NCBI RefSeq assembly: GCF_006715045.1
Contig: NZ_VFML01000001.1
Span: forward strand, 5,242,001-5,306,000
Length of the DNA stretch: 64,000 bases
Origin: Amycolatopsis cihanbeyliensis
GTDB lineage: Bacteria; Actinomycetota; Actinomycetes; Mycobacteriales; Pseudonocardiaceae
Direction: 5' to 3'
The translations under genes and the position numbers were made by a program. The notes beneath the pieces are model-generated. The model did not search any database, was not told the DNA's origin, and saw only the letters and a list, made by a program, of their open reading frames with translations. This document shows positions 8,402-17,426 of the stretch, in pieces (position 1 is the stretch's first letter; each line of letters opens with the position of its first letter).

Positions 8402-9169
8402 CTACACCGACGCCGCAAGCGCAACCCGCACCGATCGGGGCAGCAGGGCCCCGCACTTTGTGGTGCGCACCAGCTCCGCAAGGTTGCGCCACGTGTGCTG
8501 ACGGACTCGCTGCTGGTCAAGTCCATGAACCTGGGCAAGGGCTCGCTCAACGTCCTCGACGTTGCCCGGCCGGCGCCCCTGCCCGCCCGACTTGTCACCG
8601 AACGGATGATCGGTCTCGGGGAATGCCCGGTCGAGCGGCAGACTTGCCAACAGATCAGGTCGCCGCAGCATCGAGGCGTTGACCGAGAAGAAGCAGCCGA
8701 GTTCAACCGCTCGGTCGGTCTGCTTCTGGTCACCGAGCCACCAGTGAAGCACGGCGCCGCAGATTGGACGGGCCGCCAGGCACTCCAAGACGGCACCGGT
8801 CGCCGCGTAACTGTGAATACTCGTGATGCGCGGTGTCGCTTCGAGCGTCGCCAGAACGGCGTCCAGGGTTTCCTGCTGCCTGTGCATCGGAACGCGGGAC
8901 TTGCCGTCAAGGCCGACCTCGCTGACGTACGACGTGCTGGTGACGAGGTCCGCGAACTGGTCGGCATCGAAGGCCTTCTGGACGCCGACAAGGCCGGGGT
9001 GGCAGCCCACGCCCCAGACTGTCCACGAGTCGGAGCGCTTGAGCGCCTGCTCGGCCTCGTCCAACGAACGCGTTGCCGCAAACACCAGCGCGCCCAGCTC
9101 CAACAGATCGCCGGGCGAGATGTCCGGCTCGATATGGGCATGCATGTCGATCGATGGCAGGCGTCTCAT
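8402..9169 (-). CDS. qatD: QatD, TatD-family nuclease of the Qat defence system
   Basis: This is a 255-residue TatD-like metal-dependent hydrolase starting MRRLPSIDMHAHIEPD at ATG 9169. The H-x-H metal motif is at residues 10-12 (MHAH). GVGCHPGL, the glutamate in EVGLDG, the histidine in ITSIHSY and the aspartate in ETDHPFG follow in TatD order. The start overlaps the qatC stop as ATGA. In the characterised QatABCD anti-phage system this subunit is the presumed DNase effector. Being last in a four-gene coupled operon fits that assignment. The frame is intact. Confidence 0.85.
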   Translation of the reverse strand: MRRLPSIDMHAHIEPDISPGDLLELGALVFAATRSLDEAEQALKRSDSWTVWGVGCHPGLVGVQKAFDADQFADLVTSTSYVSEVGLDGKSRVPMHRQQETLDAVLATLEATPRITSIHSYAATGAVLECLAARPICGAVLHWWLGDQKQTDRAVELGCFFSVNASMLRRPDLLASLPLDRAFPETDHPFGDKSGGQGRRPGNVEDVERALAQVHGLDQQRVRQHTWRNLAELVRTTKCGALLPRSVRVALAASV

Positions 9170-10461
9170 GGGTAGAGACTCCGTAGCTCTTGAACCCCGC
9201 GGTGGCAGAGGCCGTACGCATCCCGCAGCGGGTAGTCGGTCGGCAAGCTCAGCGTCGCGAGATCCCTCATCCGCACGCCCGTCCGGATGAAGTTGCGAAC
9301 CTGCTGCTCGACCGACTTGGAGTCCAGCCATTTCTGCACGTGAGGATCAGCGCTCGGCGCGATGTAGTCGGTGACATCACGCACGCCCGATGCCGTGAAA
9401 GAGGCGCGCCTCAGGACACACCCGAAGCACACGCCACAGGGCCGCTCGCTCGAAATGCCCTGCGTCCACTGCCCGCTCAGTGCACACGAATGAGTAGCGC
9501 TCAGGAAGGCGGACCCCTCTGCCGAGCCGACAAGATCCACAACCTGTTGGTACATCTCGCCCTTCGTGGTACGCGCGAAGGGGTTCTCGATGACGGCGTG
9601 GGCGCCAGCCTTGGTCAGCACGTCAGCCAGGTCCCGCAGAAACTTCGGATGTGTGGTGCGTGTCGACAGGCTGCCGAGGCGTTCCGGGCCGAGCGGCGGG
9701 TTGATGGACGCGAAGCCGTTCTCCGGTATCCACAGCGGCACCTGGTGGACCGAGGCTACCGCAAGCCCAAGCGTCAGGAACAGGAAAGACCGTGACCGCG
9801 TGGTCGGTTCGTTTGGGTACGGCGTGCCGTCTATCCGCTCGCTGCGACGTCCCAGGTGCGCCACCACATGCTCCTGGCTGAGGCCGGGAACCAGCCGTTC
9901 GATCTCAGCTGCGATATGGCGCTGGATGGGCGCGAGCATTGTATTCGTGAAGTGGGAGAGCAGCACGTGGCGCTCACCGGCCTCAAGCAACGAGCGGGAG
10001 TACAGACCGCCGATCGCCGAGTCGGCACCGCCGCTCAGCAGGACGACGCGCTTGGGCACGACCGCTTTCTCAGCTGGCGATACCTCCTTCGAGGCGTGCT
10101 CCTGCTGCGTGAACGACAAGCCCCATATGTCGCCGCTGAGGAAGCCAAGTGTCCGCGCCAGCTCCTCGGCGACACCGTTCCAGGCGGTCGCATCGGAGAC
10201 CGGGACCCTGAGGTCGATCTGGCGCTTATTCCAGTCGGACCCGCCGCCGCGTCGAAGCACCGACCGGTCGGCCGCAAGCACCGTCAGGGCGATCCGGACC
10301 GCATCGACATTGAGCGGCCGGACCAGACCAAGCTGCTCCAGGTCGGGGCCGATGCCGGGCGTGAAGGATGAACGCTGGCCACCCAACCAGTAGAAGGAAG
10401 AGGCAGCCTCGTCCGCCGGAACCTCCTCGGCTGCGGCCAAGCGCAATGTGAAGTGCGACAT
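9166..10461 (-). CDS. qatC: QatC, QueC-like PP-loop enzyme of the Qat defence system
   Basis: The protein has 431 residues. A PP-loop ATPase motif LLSGGADSAIGG (about residues 141-152) follows VVPKRVV, as in QueC. A cysteine-rich C-terminal zinc site reads CALSGQW...RPCGVCFGCVLRR. Compared with housekeeping QueC (about 220 residues) it has a long N-terminal extension of about 135 residues and a C-terminal tail, which is the QatC arrangement. The start shares one base with the qatB stop (TGATG) and the stop overlaps qatD. The reaction it performs in defence is not settled; preQ0-like nucleotide chemistry is a hypothesis. Confidence 0.85.
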   Translation of the reverse strand: MSHFTLRLAAAEEVPADEAASSFYWLGGQRSSFTPGIGPDLEQLGLVRPLNVDAVRIALTVLAADRSVLRRGGGSDWNKRQIDLRVPVSDATAWNGVAEELARTLGFLSGDIWGLSFTQQEHASKEVSPAEKAVVPKRVVLLSGGADSAIGGLYSRSLLEAGERHVLLSHFTNTMLAPIQRHIAAEIERLVPGLSQEHVVAHLGRRSERIDGTPYPNEPTTRSRSFLFLTLGLAVASVHQVPLWIPENGFASINPPLGPERLGSLSTRTTHPKFLRDLADVLTKAGAHAVIENPFARTTKGEMYQQVVDLVGSAEGSAFLSATHSCALSGQWTQGISSERPCGVCFGCVLRRASFTASGVRDVTDYIAPSADPHVQKWLDSKSVEQQVRNFIRTGVRMRDLATLSLPTDYPLRDAYGLCHRGVQELRSLYP

Positions 10462-11243
10462 CAGTTGCCACCTCCCACGATGCCGCGGATTCGTTCGAGA
10501 CCGGCCTCGACAGCTCGACCAATCTCGTCCTCGGTGGCACCGTCCACTGACAGGTCGGCCTGAGCGGCAATCGCTTCTGCGGCATCGCGAATGTCGCTCT
10601 CGGCAACGTCGGCCAAGTCATGACTGTTGACCAGATCGCCAGTCTCGACGAGCAACGTCTCGGCGATGATGACGGCGATGGTCTGACGAACCATCTCCTC
10701 CGGAGTCAGCCGGTAACCGTCCCGTCCCTGCTCCATCACCCACTCGGCAACCTCGGCGGCCACGAACCGCTGTTCGTGGTCTTCGATGCTGCTGTCCGAC
10801 GTGCTGCAGGCCATCTCGACGATGCGGCGCACCACTTCGATGTCGTCCCCGAGGCTGCGCAGTTCATTGTAGTCCAGGCCCAGACGTTGCAAGGTCGTCG
10901 CGTCACCGGCGCTGTAGGCGTATGCCGCTGCCGCCGCGCGTCCTGCTGTGCGGGCAGAGCCGGCGGCCGTTCGCTGCGGGCCACCGCCACCACGTGAACC
11001 GGTCCCGTCACCAGACGCACCGCCGCCTCCGCCGCTGGGACCGTCACCGGCCCCGCCGCTTGACAGGCGAGGACGGATAAGGTTGATGATCCGCTGGAGC
11101 GCAGCCGGATCGAGTGGTGGCCGCTGGCCGTCGGAGCCTGCCCCGTCAGCACTCGACAGGCCATCCAGGTAGTCCGCGACGCGATCGCGAACCACCTTGC
11201 CGTCCTTTCCGCCGCTGCCGGAGTAGGCGCCGCTGGTGCCCAT
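10461..11243 (-). CDS. qatB: QatB, accessory protein of the Qat defence system
   Basis: This is a 260-residue protein starting MGTSGAYSGSGGKDGKVVRD at 11243, inside the qatA stop (TGATG). The open frame continues upstream but overlaps qatA. The first 100 residues are glycine-, serine- and aspartate-rich and low in complexity (GPSGGGGGASGDGTGSRGG). The rest is alpha-helical with a YNELRSLGDDIEVVRRIVEM block. QatB proteins have this glycine-rich head and no recognised enzymatic motif. The identification rests mainly on its position between qatA and qatC. Confidence 0.8.
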   Translation of the reverse strand: MGTSGAYSGSGGKDGKVVRDRVADYLDGLSSADGAGSDGQRPPLDPAALQRIINLIRPRLSSGGAGDGPSGGGGGASGDGTGSRGGGGPQRTAAGSARTAGRAAAAAYAYSAGDATTLQRLGLDYNELRSLGDDIEVVRRIVEMACSTSDSSIEDHEQRFVAAEVAEWVMEQGRDGYRLTPEEMVRQTIAVIIAETLLVETGDLVNSHDLADVAESDIRDAAEAIAAQADLSVDGATEDEIGRAVEAGLERIRGIVGGGN

Positions 11244-13135
11244 CAGGTGGTTTCCCGGTTCCCCAGCGCGCTTTCGACGGACCGCTTGACCTGGCCGTCC
11301 GACAGCTTTTCCTTCCAAGTCGTGAGGACACTTCGGATGGCTGCGGGGTCGCTGGTCTTGAACTGTATCGGTGTCGCGATGGTGATTTCATTGGGCGGCA
11401 ACATCAGGAGGGCATCCCGGGCCGTCGTCACCACACCCGGCCGACGCCGGGCGATACGCAGAATGGCGTTGACGCCAGCCTTCTGCTTGGCGGGCTGGTC
11501 ACGGATGGTCCGTCCGATGTGCCGCAGCAGGTCGGTGGCGTCGCCGTCGCCCAGCTCATCCAGCTCGGCATCGGTCACCGATGCTTGCGCGCGTCGCGAT
11601 TCCGAAAGTAGGTTGGCCGCGATGTCGCGCAGCCGTTCGGGCAGGCTGTCGTCGATCAAGGTGATGCCGGCGAAGCTCGCCGCCAGGGTCAGGTAAGGCG
11701 ATAGGTCGAGCCCGCGCAGCGGCGGCGCTAACTTGGCCCAGCGCACCATGGCCTGCGAGAACTGGCCCGAAGTGGCTGGGGTTGCCGTCCGCGAGCGACG
11801 GGGGGACGCAGCATCCCGCGGTCGCGATGCAGCTTCGCTTGCACCATCGGACTCCGCCCGGTCTTCGGCGACAGCCGTGTCCGGCTGCGCTGGTCGGCCA
11901 GCCTCGTCCTCCAGGTTCCCCAGGTGGTCCCGCATCTGGCCCTTGGCGAACCAGTCCAGCAGCAGCTTGAACTCGGGCTTCATGAGGGCTTCGATAGTCA
12001 TGAGCTTGGCGACCACGGCGGGATCGAGGTTGATACCTCGTCGCGAGGCCACGGACTGGCGGACATGGAGGTCGTTGAGGAAGCGCTTGATGTAGCGAGG
12101 GTTGCCCCGCAACTTCTCGTAGAGCAACGGCGTCAGACGGCTGGCAAAGGCCAGCTCGTCATCCATGGCGAGCCCGTCGATCTTTCCGATGTCGTCGATG
12201 CTGCCGCCGTCTCGGCGGATCTGGGCGCAGCGCTCGATAAGCGTGGTGAACTGCTCGGGCTTGGCCGCGGCCTGCATCTGGAGAAGTAGCAGGTAGGCCT
12301 GCGTGTCGAAGTGGCTCAGAGCCGGAAGCGGGATGGTGGTCTGCACGATCTTGTGCAGATAGAGCGTGGCCGGGTCGTGCTGTTCGTCGTCGCTTTCATC
12401 GGGTCGGCCTGTGGCCTTGAATCGCGTGCGGATGGCGTCCGCTACCCGCTCTTCGTCGGCGGCGATCACGAACGACATCTTCGGCACGGCCAGGAAAAGA
12501 CGCATCGCCTCCAGGCTCTGCACGACTGTCTCGGGCAGGCAGCGGTCGAGGTCGTCCACCAGGACGGCGACAGCCCGGATGTGCTTGAGATCGTCGGAGC
12601 CGAGGAGTTCGGCAAACTCGTCTCTGAATTCCTCCAAGCCGCGAACCGACTCCTTGTCGTCCTTCTTGGGCTTCACCAGCTCGACGAGCTTGTCGAAGTC
12701 GGGAATCTGCAAGAACAGCGATGACGTGGCCGCCAGCTTGATGGCCTTGGCCCAGTCGATCCGCTTGCCCAGGCGGACCAACAGGTTCTTTGCTTCGTCG
12801 GTCTTCGTCGCCGAGCTGGCGACTTCGGCGGCAAGTGCATCCAGCACGTCAGCGATGAGGCTTTCCTTAGCGCCGGTTGACGGGTCGTAGCGCCAGGGGT
12901 CGGTCTGGATGACCAACACGTTCTGGTTGGCCGTCTTCCGGTGGCCGAGTTCCTGGGCGACAAGGTTGAGCACCGTGGTCTTGCCGCTGCCCCAGCTGCC
13001 GGACAGGCCGAGCGCCACCGGATCAAGCGCGTCATCGAGCAGCGCGTCAGCGACGGTCTGACCAACCGCGTCGAAGGACAGCAGGTCTACACTCGCCGGG
13101 TCGTCGGACCACAGGCCAGAGTGACGGGCGGTCAT
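11243..13135 (-). CDS. qatA: QatA, KAP-family P-loop ATPase of the Qat defence system
   Basis: This is a 630-residue KAP-type NTPase. Walker A is at about residues 43-55 (GLSGSWGSGKTTV). NVLVIQTDPWRYD follows, a hallmark of KAP proteins (a W near the strand after Walker A). The Walker B region is RAVAVLVDDLDRCLPE at about 205-220, followed by VIAADEERV and NPRYIKRFLND. Unlike many KAP proteins it shows no clear membrane insertion. First gene of the qat operon; ATG 13135 follows CTGGAGT at short distance. It probably senses infection or controls the QatC/QatD activities. Confidence 0.88.
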   Translation of the reverse strand: MTARHSGLWSDDPASVDLLSFDAVGQTVADALLDDALDPVALGLSGSWGSGKTTVLNLVAQELGHRKTANQNVLVIQTDPWRYDPSTGAKESLIADVLDALAAEVASSATKTDEAKNLLVRLGKRIDWAKAIKLAATSSLFLQIPDFDKLVELVKPKKDDKESVRGLEEFRDEFAELLGSDDLKHIRAVAVLVDDLDRCLPETVVQSLEAMRLFLAVPKMSFVIAADEERVADAIRTRFKATGRPDESDDEQHDPATLYLHKIVQTTIPLPALSHFDTQAYLLLLQMQAAAKPEQFTTLIERCAQIRRDGGSIDDIGKIDGLAMDDELAFASRLTPLLYEKLRGNPRYIKRFLNDLHVRQSVASRRGINLDPAVVAKLMTIEALMKPEFKLLLDWFAKGQMRDHLGNLEDEAGRPAQPDTAVAEDRAESDGASEAASRPRDAASPRRSRTATPATSGQFSQAMVRWAKLAPPLRGLDLSPYLTLAASFAGITLIDDSLPERLRDIAANLLSESRRAQASVTDAELDELGDGDATDLLRHIGRTIRDQPAKQKAGVNAILRIARRRPGVVTTARDALLMLPPNEITIATPIQFKTSDPAAIRSVLTTWKEKLSDGQVKRSVESALGNRETT

Positions 13136-13148
13136 ACCACGACTCCAG

Positions 13149-13170
13149 ATGAATGCACAACACGATTCAT
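13149..13170. promoter_or_regulatory. Inverted repeat in the qatA leader
   Basis: ATGAAT at 13149-13154 and ATTCAT at 13165-13170 form an inverted repeat with a 10-base spacer, only 14 bases upstream of the qatA start. The 130-base gap between qatA and the ImmA/IrrE-type gene is strongly AT-rich, so the qat promoter must lie here. The repeat could be an operator; no binding protein is known. Confidence 0.3.
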
Positions 13171-13274
13171 GAAAGAGGCTGAATATTTCTTGGAAGATTC
13201 TCGATTGTTTGAATTTCTACAGTTTGTCATATTTCTGCACATATTCCGGCAATTCATCGGCCACAAATGGCGAA

Positions 13275-14486
13275 TCATCGCCTCTCCATCTCCGCCGCTG
13301 CTTGGCGACGCTCCAAAAGCGACACCACGCGGCCACCCGAGCGCTCCGTCATGGTCGGCCCGTCCGATGACACGGGTGAGTCGCTGTCGGGGGTGCGCGA
13401 CGCTACGGTGCGGAACAGATCGACCGGCACACGACACTGAGCAACAAGCTGCATCTCGTCGATGCCCTCTTGCGCCAGCAGCTCCACGGCGCGTGGGAGC
13501 AGTGAGGGCTGCTCGATGGCGCTGATCAAGCCGGGTTCGTTTCGTCGCCAGCCACGGGCGGAAATGGTTGTCATGGCGTTGCGGTAGGACACGTCGCTGA
13601 GTCGTCCGAGCCAGCGGGCGCGGTACAACAGGGCCTGGATGCTGACGCCCCACTGTTCCTTCAGGCGGGCCAGGGTTGGCCACACGTTGCCGCCCATGGT
13701 CGCTGGGAGCAGGTCGCGGATCTGGTCGGCGGGCATCAACAGCTCGGCGGCGAAGCGGTGGGCCTGGTCTTCGACGATCCGGCCGCCGGGCTCGGCGTCG
13801 CTGTGCATGATCAAGTGGCCCAGCTCGTGCGCCACGTCGAAGCGCTGGCGGTAGTAGTCGCGCTTGATCGGGTTGAGTATCACGACCGGGCGCAGTCGGC
13901 TGTCGAAGGAATAGGCGTCCACCGAGGCTGTCTGCTCCGGGCTGAAGACCACCAGCACGCCGTGGTTCTCCAGCAGTCGGACGAGGTGACCGGCTGATCC
14001 GGCCTCGACCCCCCACTGCTGTCGGACAAGCTGTGCGGCGCGCTCCGGGCCGTCGCTGTCGTGGTCGTCGACCGCCACCGGCAGGCTCGGCACGTCGGGT
14101 TCCGGGAACTCGACGTGTTTCTCCAGGCTGGTCGTGATGTCGACGGCCAGCTGCCCGTAGGCGAAGGCCTGGTCGCGGGCGAGCTGGCTGGTGGAGCGGA
14201 GCGAGCGGAAGTGCGGCGTGGTGCTGAGGGCAGCGACGTCATCCGGACGTATCGCGAAGAACCCCGGCTCGACCGACAGGCTCAATGCCAGCTGCGCGAC
14301 GGTGGCGGCCGTTGGCCGCTTGGCCCCGGACTCCCAGGCGGTCACAGCGGTCGGGCTTTTCTCTACCTTGGCGGCCAGGTCGCTCTTGCGTAGACCCGCG
14401 AGGTGCCGGGCGAGGGTGAGACGGGCTCCGTCGAATAGGGCGGCGACGTCAGCTGCCCGATCTGTTGTTGGTGTACGAGAACTCAC
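13275..14486 (-). CDS. XRE-type regulator with ImmA/IrrE-like metallopeptidase domain
   Basis: The protein has 403 residues. The helix-turn-helix is at about 22-75 (KSDLAAKVEKSPTAVTAWES then GAKRPTAATVAQLA). The zinc peptidase motif HELGH is at residues 220-224 (FDVAHELGHLIMHSDAE), with the third ligand region EDQAHRFAAELLMP downstream. This fused architecture is typical of phage and island regulators in which the peptidase relieves repression after a stress signal. The start overlaps the upstream gene stop as ATGA. It lies directly upstream of the qat operon on the same strand, and is a candidate qat regulator or a separate toxin-antitoxin-like module. Confidence 0.85.
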   Translation of the reverse strand: MSSRTPTTDRAADVAALFDGARLTLARHLAGLRKSDLAAKVEKSPTAVTAWESGAKRPTAATVAQLALSLSVEPGFFAIRPDDVAALSTTPHFRSLRSTSQLARDQAFAYGQLAVDITTSLEKHVEFPEPDVPSLPVAVDDHDSDGPERAAQLVRQQWGVEAGSAGHLVRLLENHGVLVVFSPEQTASVDAYSFDSRLRPVVILNPIKRDYYRQRFDVAHELGHLIMHSDAEPGGRIVEDQAHRFAAELLMPADQIRDLLPATMGGNVWPTLARLKEQWGVSIQALLYRARWLGRLSDVSYRNAMTTISARGWRRNEPGLISAIEQPSLLPRAVELLAQEGIDEMQLVAQCRVPVDLFRTVASRTPDSDSPVSSDGPTMTERSGGRVVSLLERRQAAAEMERR

Positions 14487-15286
14487 CGCTCACCACTAGC
14501 ACGATCATCACGAGGCTCGGCGGACTGGCGGCGCAAACGCACCGGCGCGTCCGACACGGTGCCCGGCCCCGTCGGCAACGGTGTGTCGCCGCGGCGGCGT
14601 CCGCCATCCGCGGGCGGCGTTTCCAGGAGGTTCTGTCGCCAGCGCCAGGCCTGACTGCCACCCGAATTCAACAGGGGGCGACCGAGCACCAACTCAACCT
14701 GTCGGCTGAGCGGGTCAAGACTGTGGGCGACCACGAACGTGTCCATGTCCAACTCGGTCGCGGCGGTGAGGGCGGCCTCCAGGCCACCGATCTCCTCGTC
14801 GGCAAGGCCCTCGAACAGTGATGGTTGCGGCGGCTCGGGATCACGTTGGCGGGCTACCCCCTTCTTTGTCGGGCTCTTCTGCGACCAGGGCAGCTGATCG
14901 AGCCTGCCGAACACGCACGAGGCGAGCAGAAACCGGCGCTGGCCATGGGCCCAGCCTGGACTACCGTTCAGGTTGGCTCGTCGGACCAGGCCGGGGTCCA
15001 GCCGCGGAAGGGCCTCGATGTCGTGCTCCGACAACTCGGCGTAGAGCAGGTCGAGGTCGGCGTCGTCATCGCCGGAGCGGACGGCGAAGCGCTCGCACGC
15101 GAAAACCCGGTCCAACCGGTCGCGGAAGTACGTGAATCTGGTGCTGCCGAGCCATGTGGCATCGAGGCCGTCGGCCTCGGAGTAGATCTCCAGGGTTCGG
15201 GCGGTCGCCGAGAGGTATGCCCAGCGCACGCCGGCCAGGACCCCGGCCTCCCCGAGCTCCACGATAACATCCCGCTGTTCGCTCAC
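14483..15286 (-). CDS. Hypothetical protein coupled to the ImmA/IrrE-like regulator
   Basis: The 267-residue protein starts MSEQRDVIVELGEAGVLAGV. The first 100 residues look like a compact alpha/beta fold (WAYLSATARTLEIYSEADGL, then DATWLGSTRFTYFRDRLDRV). The last 60 residues are basic and likely disordered. Its stop overlaps the start of the HELGH-containing gene (ATGA), so the two are translationally coupled and probably act together. I recognise no family and see no catalytic motif. It is divergent from the zinc-ribbon gene at 15394. Confidence 0.6.
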   Translation of the reverse strand: MSEQRDVIVELGEAGVLAGVRWAYLSATARTLEIYSEADGLDATWLGSTRFTYFRDRLDRVFACERFAVRSGDDDADLDLLYAELSEHDIEALPRLDPGLVRRANLNGSPGWAHGQRRFLLASCVFGRLDQLPWSQKSPTKKGVARQRDPEPPQPSLFEGLADEEIGGLEAALTAATELDMDTFVVAHSLDPLSRQVELVLGRPLLNSGGSQAWRWRQNLLETPPADGGRRRGDTPLPTGPGTVSDAPVRLRRQSAEPRDDRASGER

Positions 15287-15393
15287 GACGCTGAACCTAC
15301 ACCATGTCCAGTAATTTCTGCGCTAGACTTAACCGCTTCGGCGTGTCGCGCGCGGACCACACCACCGAAACCCGGACGAGGGATGCTGTCGAG

Positions 15394-16283
15394 ATGCACG
15401 GGGCGAAACGCGAGGCGGACGAGGTCCGCGCGTACGTGGAGAGCCAGGCCGCCGAGGAGGTTGTCCACTTGGAGAAGGCCGCGTCGGAGCTGGTCGGTCC
15501 GGTTCGCCACGACATCTGGGATGTGCACGGCACGGCGAGCCGCTGGTGGGTCGTGACCAACCCGACCAATCTCTACGACCAGGCCGACTTCAAGAGTCGT
15601 GACGTGGTGCTGACCTTCCACATCGGACTGGCCCTGCGAATCGAGTACGGCCAGGAGCGCACGGTTCCGGTCACGCCGGAATCGGCCGAACTGCTGCGGG
15701 GCTCCTGGCGGCGCTGGCAACAGGCCTTCGAGGCCTACGACAGCACCGACGAGGCCGAGGCGTTCCAATCGGTAGGTGTGCGGATCCGGGAGCGCTTGGT
15801 CTCCTTCGTCGGCGAGACCCGCGACGGCGAGCTGGTGCCGGACGGCCAGACCCCGCCGAAAACCGCCGACGTCAAGGGCTGGACCGAGCTGCTGGCGAAC
15901 AGGCTGGCCGCTGGCGAGTCCGCCGCTCGGCTGCGTTCCTACCTGAAGAAGCTGGCGGTCGAGACGTGGGAGTATGTCAACTGGCTGACCCACGCCAAGA
16001 ACGCGGTGCGGATGGACGCCGAGTCGGGCTCAAGGCCGCCGAGCACCTGCTCGGCATGTACACAGCGGCGCGGCTCCGGCTGGCGGGCTTGCCGAGGCGT
16101 TGCGAGGCGTGCGGCTCATACGAGGTGGTGGCAGGGGTGTGCCGGCACTGTGCGTGGGCCGATCCGACGTACGAGCCACCTGAAACACCGGAGATGTCCG
16201 AGGAGGAGCGGGCGCGTCGGCTGGTGCAGCCCTGCACGCCCACCTCCGACATCTCGACGTTCACGAGCCCCAACGACTTCTGA
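15394..16283 (+). pseudogene. Zinc-ribbon protein gene with a single-base frameshift
   Basis: The first part starts MHGAKREADEVRAYVESQAA (ATG 15394; the open frame reaches 15304) and continues through DIWDVHGTASRWWVVTNPTN and YVNWLTHAKNAVRMDAE to about 16022. The reading then continues in another frame as VGLKAAEHLLGMYTAARLRL, with a zinc ribbon CEACGSYEVVAGVCRHCAWA, to the stop at 16283. One missing G near 16022 (GAGGTCGGG expected, GAGTCGGG seen) explains this. It is a recent frameshift or a sequencing error, since both halves are well kept. The intact product would be about 296 residues. First gene of a plus-strand cassette with an HNH-like and a DUF4365 protein. Function unknown. Confidence 0.65.
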
Positions 16284-16310
16284 CAACCGATCCAGAGGAA
16301 ACCTGTCCCA

Positions 16311-17426
16311 GTGCCCACCTGCGCCTTCTGCGACTCTAGCGGCAAGCTAACCGGCGAGCACGTGCTCGGGGGCTGGCTGAGCAAGATCGGGCTGGACCTG
16401 GTCCCGGTGCCGCACAGTGCGGGGCAGCTCAACCGCATCGGGCGGGAGTTAGGTGTGCGCCCGCCGTTCCGCCAGAAGGTGCGGGAGGTCTGCGGCACCT
16501 GCAACAACGGCTGGATGAGCAAACTCGAGGGGGTTGCCCGACGGGTCCTGACGCCGTTCATCCTGGGTGAGCCCGGCGCGATCTCGCCGGAAGATCAGGG
16601 TGCAGTCGCGACGTGGATCCAGAAGACCGCGCTCACCGCGATGCTGGTGTCCTCCGAGGAGGACCGGAAGGGAGGCTACGGCCTCCCGGCCTCCGAGTAC
16701 CACGCGCTGTACGCCCTGCGGGACAAGGCGCAGCCCCTTCCGGGCAGCCAGTTCTGGATCGGTCGGTACAACGGCGTCCGTAGCTGGTCGGTGCGAGCCA
16801 CGCCGCTGGCCGTACGCGTCAACGGCCTGCCTGAACCCGACCGGCCGCAGGGTTACGCCATGACCATCTTGCTCGGACAACTCGTGCTTCATGGCCTACG
16901 GTTCACGACGCCAAGCCTTCAGGTCGAGGTGTCCACTGGACTGGACTTACCGCAGCTCTGGCCACCGGCAGGACCGATCATGTGGCCAAGCAGGCAACCC
17001 CTCGACGATGACGCGTTCCTGGGCTTCGCCGGCGGGAAAGACTTCCGCTCGACCGAGAAGCACATCGAGCTGCGACCGTGGCGGCCAGCGACCGAGCTGA
17101 CGCCAAGTCAGGCTGTCGGCGGGATGATCGAGCTACCGACGATCTGCGGCAAGCACGTGGTGTACTACCCCACCGTCCTGGTGGATGAAGCGACGCGCGG
17201 CAGGTTCTACGCCTTCGGAACGGCATGCGCATGCCCCATGGCCTACCTCATCCACACCGAACCCGATGGCGCGCACTGCAAGGCTGCGGACACCGCAGAG
17301 GCCATCTCGGAGCTGTACGAGGCGTTGCCGGGCGAGGAGCACGCGATCGAGGACCAGTATGGTGTCTTCCGGTGCAAGCAGCTGACCGTCTCCGGCCCTG
17401 CCCAGAGTGGAAAGGCGACCCCGTGA
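16311..17426 (+). CDS. HNH-endonuclease-like protein
   Basis: This is a 371-residue protein starting at GTG 16311 with AGAGGA upstream. The N-terminus has a zinc-finger-type HNH layout: C4 and C7 (TCAFCDSSGKLTGEHVLGGW), E16-H17, then CGTCNNGWMSKLE with C61, C64, N65 and N66. This is the C-x-x-C...E-H...C-x-x-C-N-N pattern of HNH nuclease relatives. The remaining 300 residues form an unrecognised domain. The stop overlaps the start of the DUF4365 gene by one base, so they are translationally coupled. A nuclease role is likely but the full catalytic set is not proven by eye. Confidence 0.6.
   Translation: MPTCAFCDSSGKLTGEHVLGGWLSKIGLDLVPVPHSAGQLNRIGRELGVRPPFRQKVREVCGTCNNGWMSKLEGVARRVLTPFILGEPGAISPEDQGAVATWIQKTALTAMLVSSEEDRKGGYGLPASEYHALYALRDKAQPLPGSQFWIGRYNGVRSWSVRATPLAVRVNGLPEPDRPQGYAMTILLGQLVLHGLRFTTPSLQVEVSTGLDLPQLWPPAGPIMWPSRQPLDDDAFLGFAGGKDFRSTEKHIELRPWRPATELTPSQAVGGMIELPTICGKHVVYYPTVLVDEATRGRFYAFGTACACPMAYLIHTEPDGAHCKAADTAEAISELYEALPGEEHAIEDQYGVFRCKQLTVSGPAQSGKATP

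Noticed and set aside
9166..10461. QatC considered as part of preQ0 biosynthesis
   Set aside because: Its long N-terminal extension and its place between QatB and QatD identify the defence variant. A separate QueC lies at 57488.
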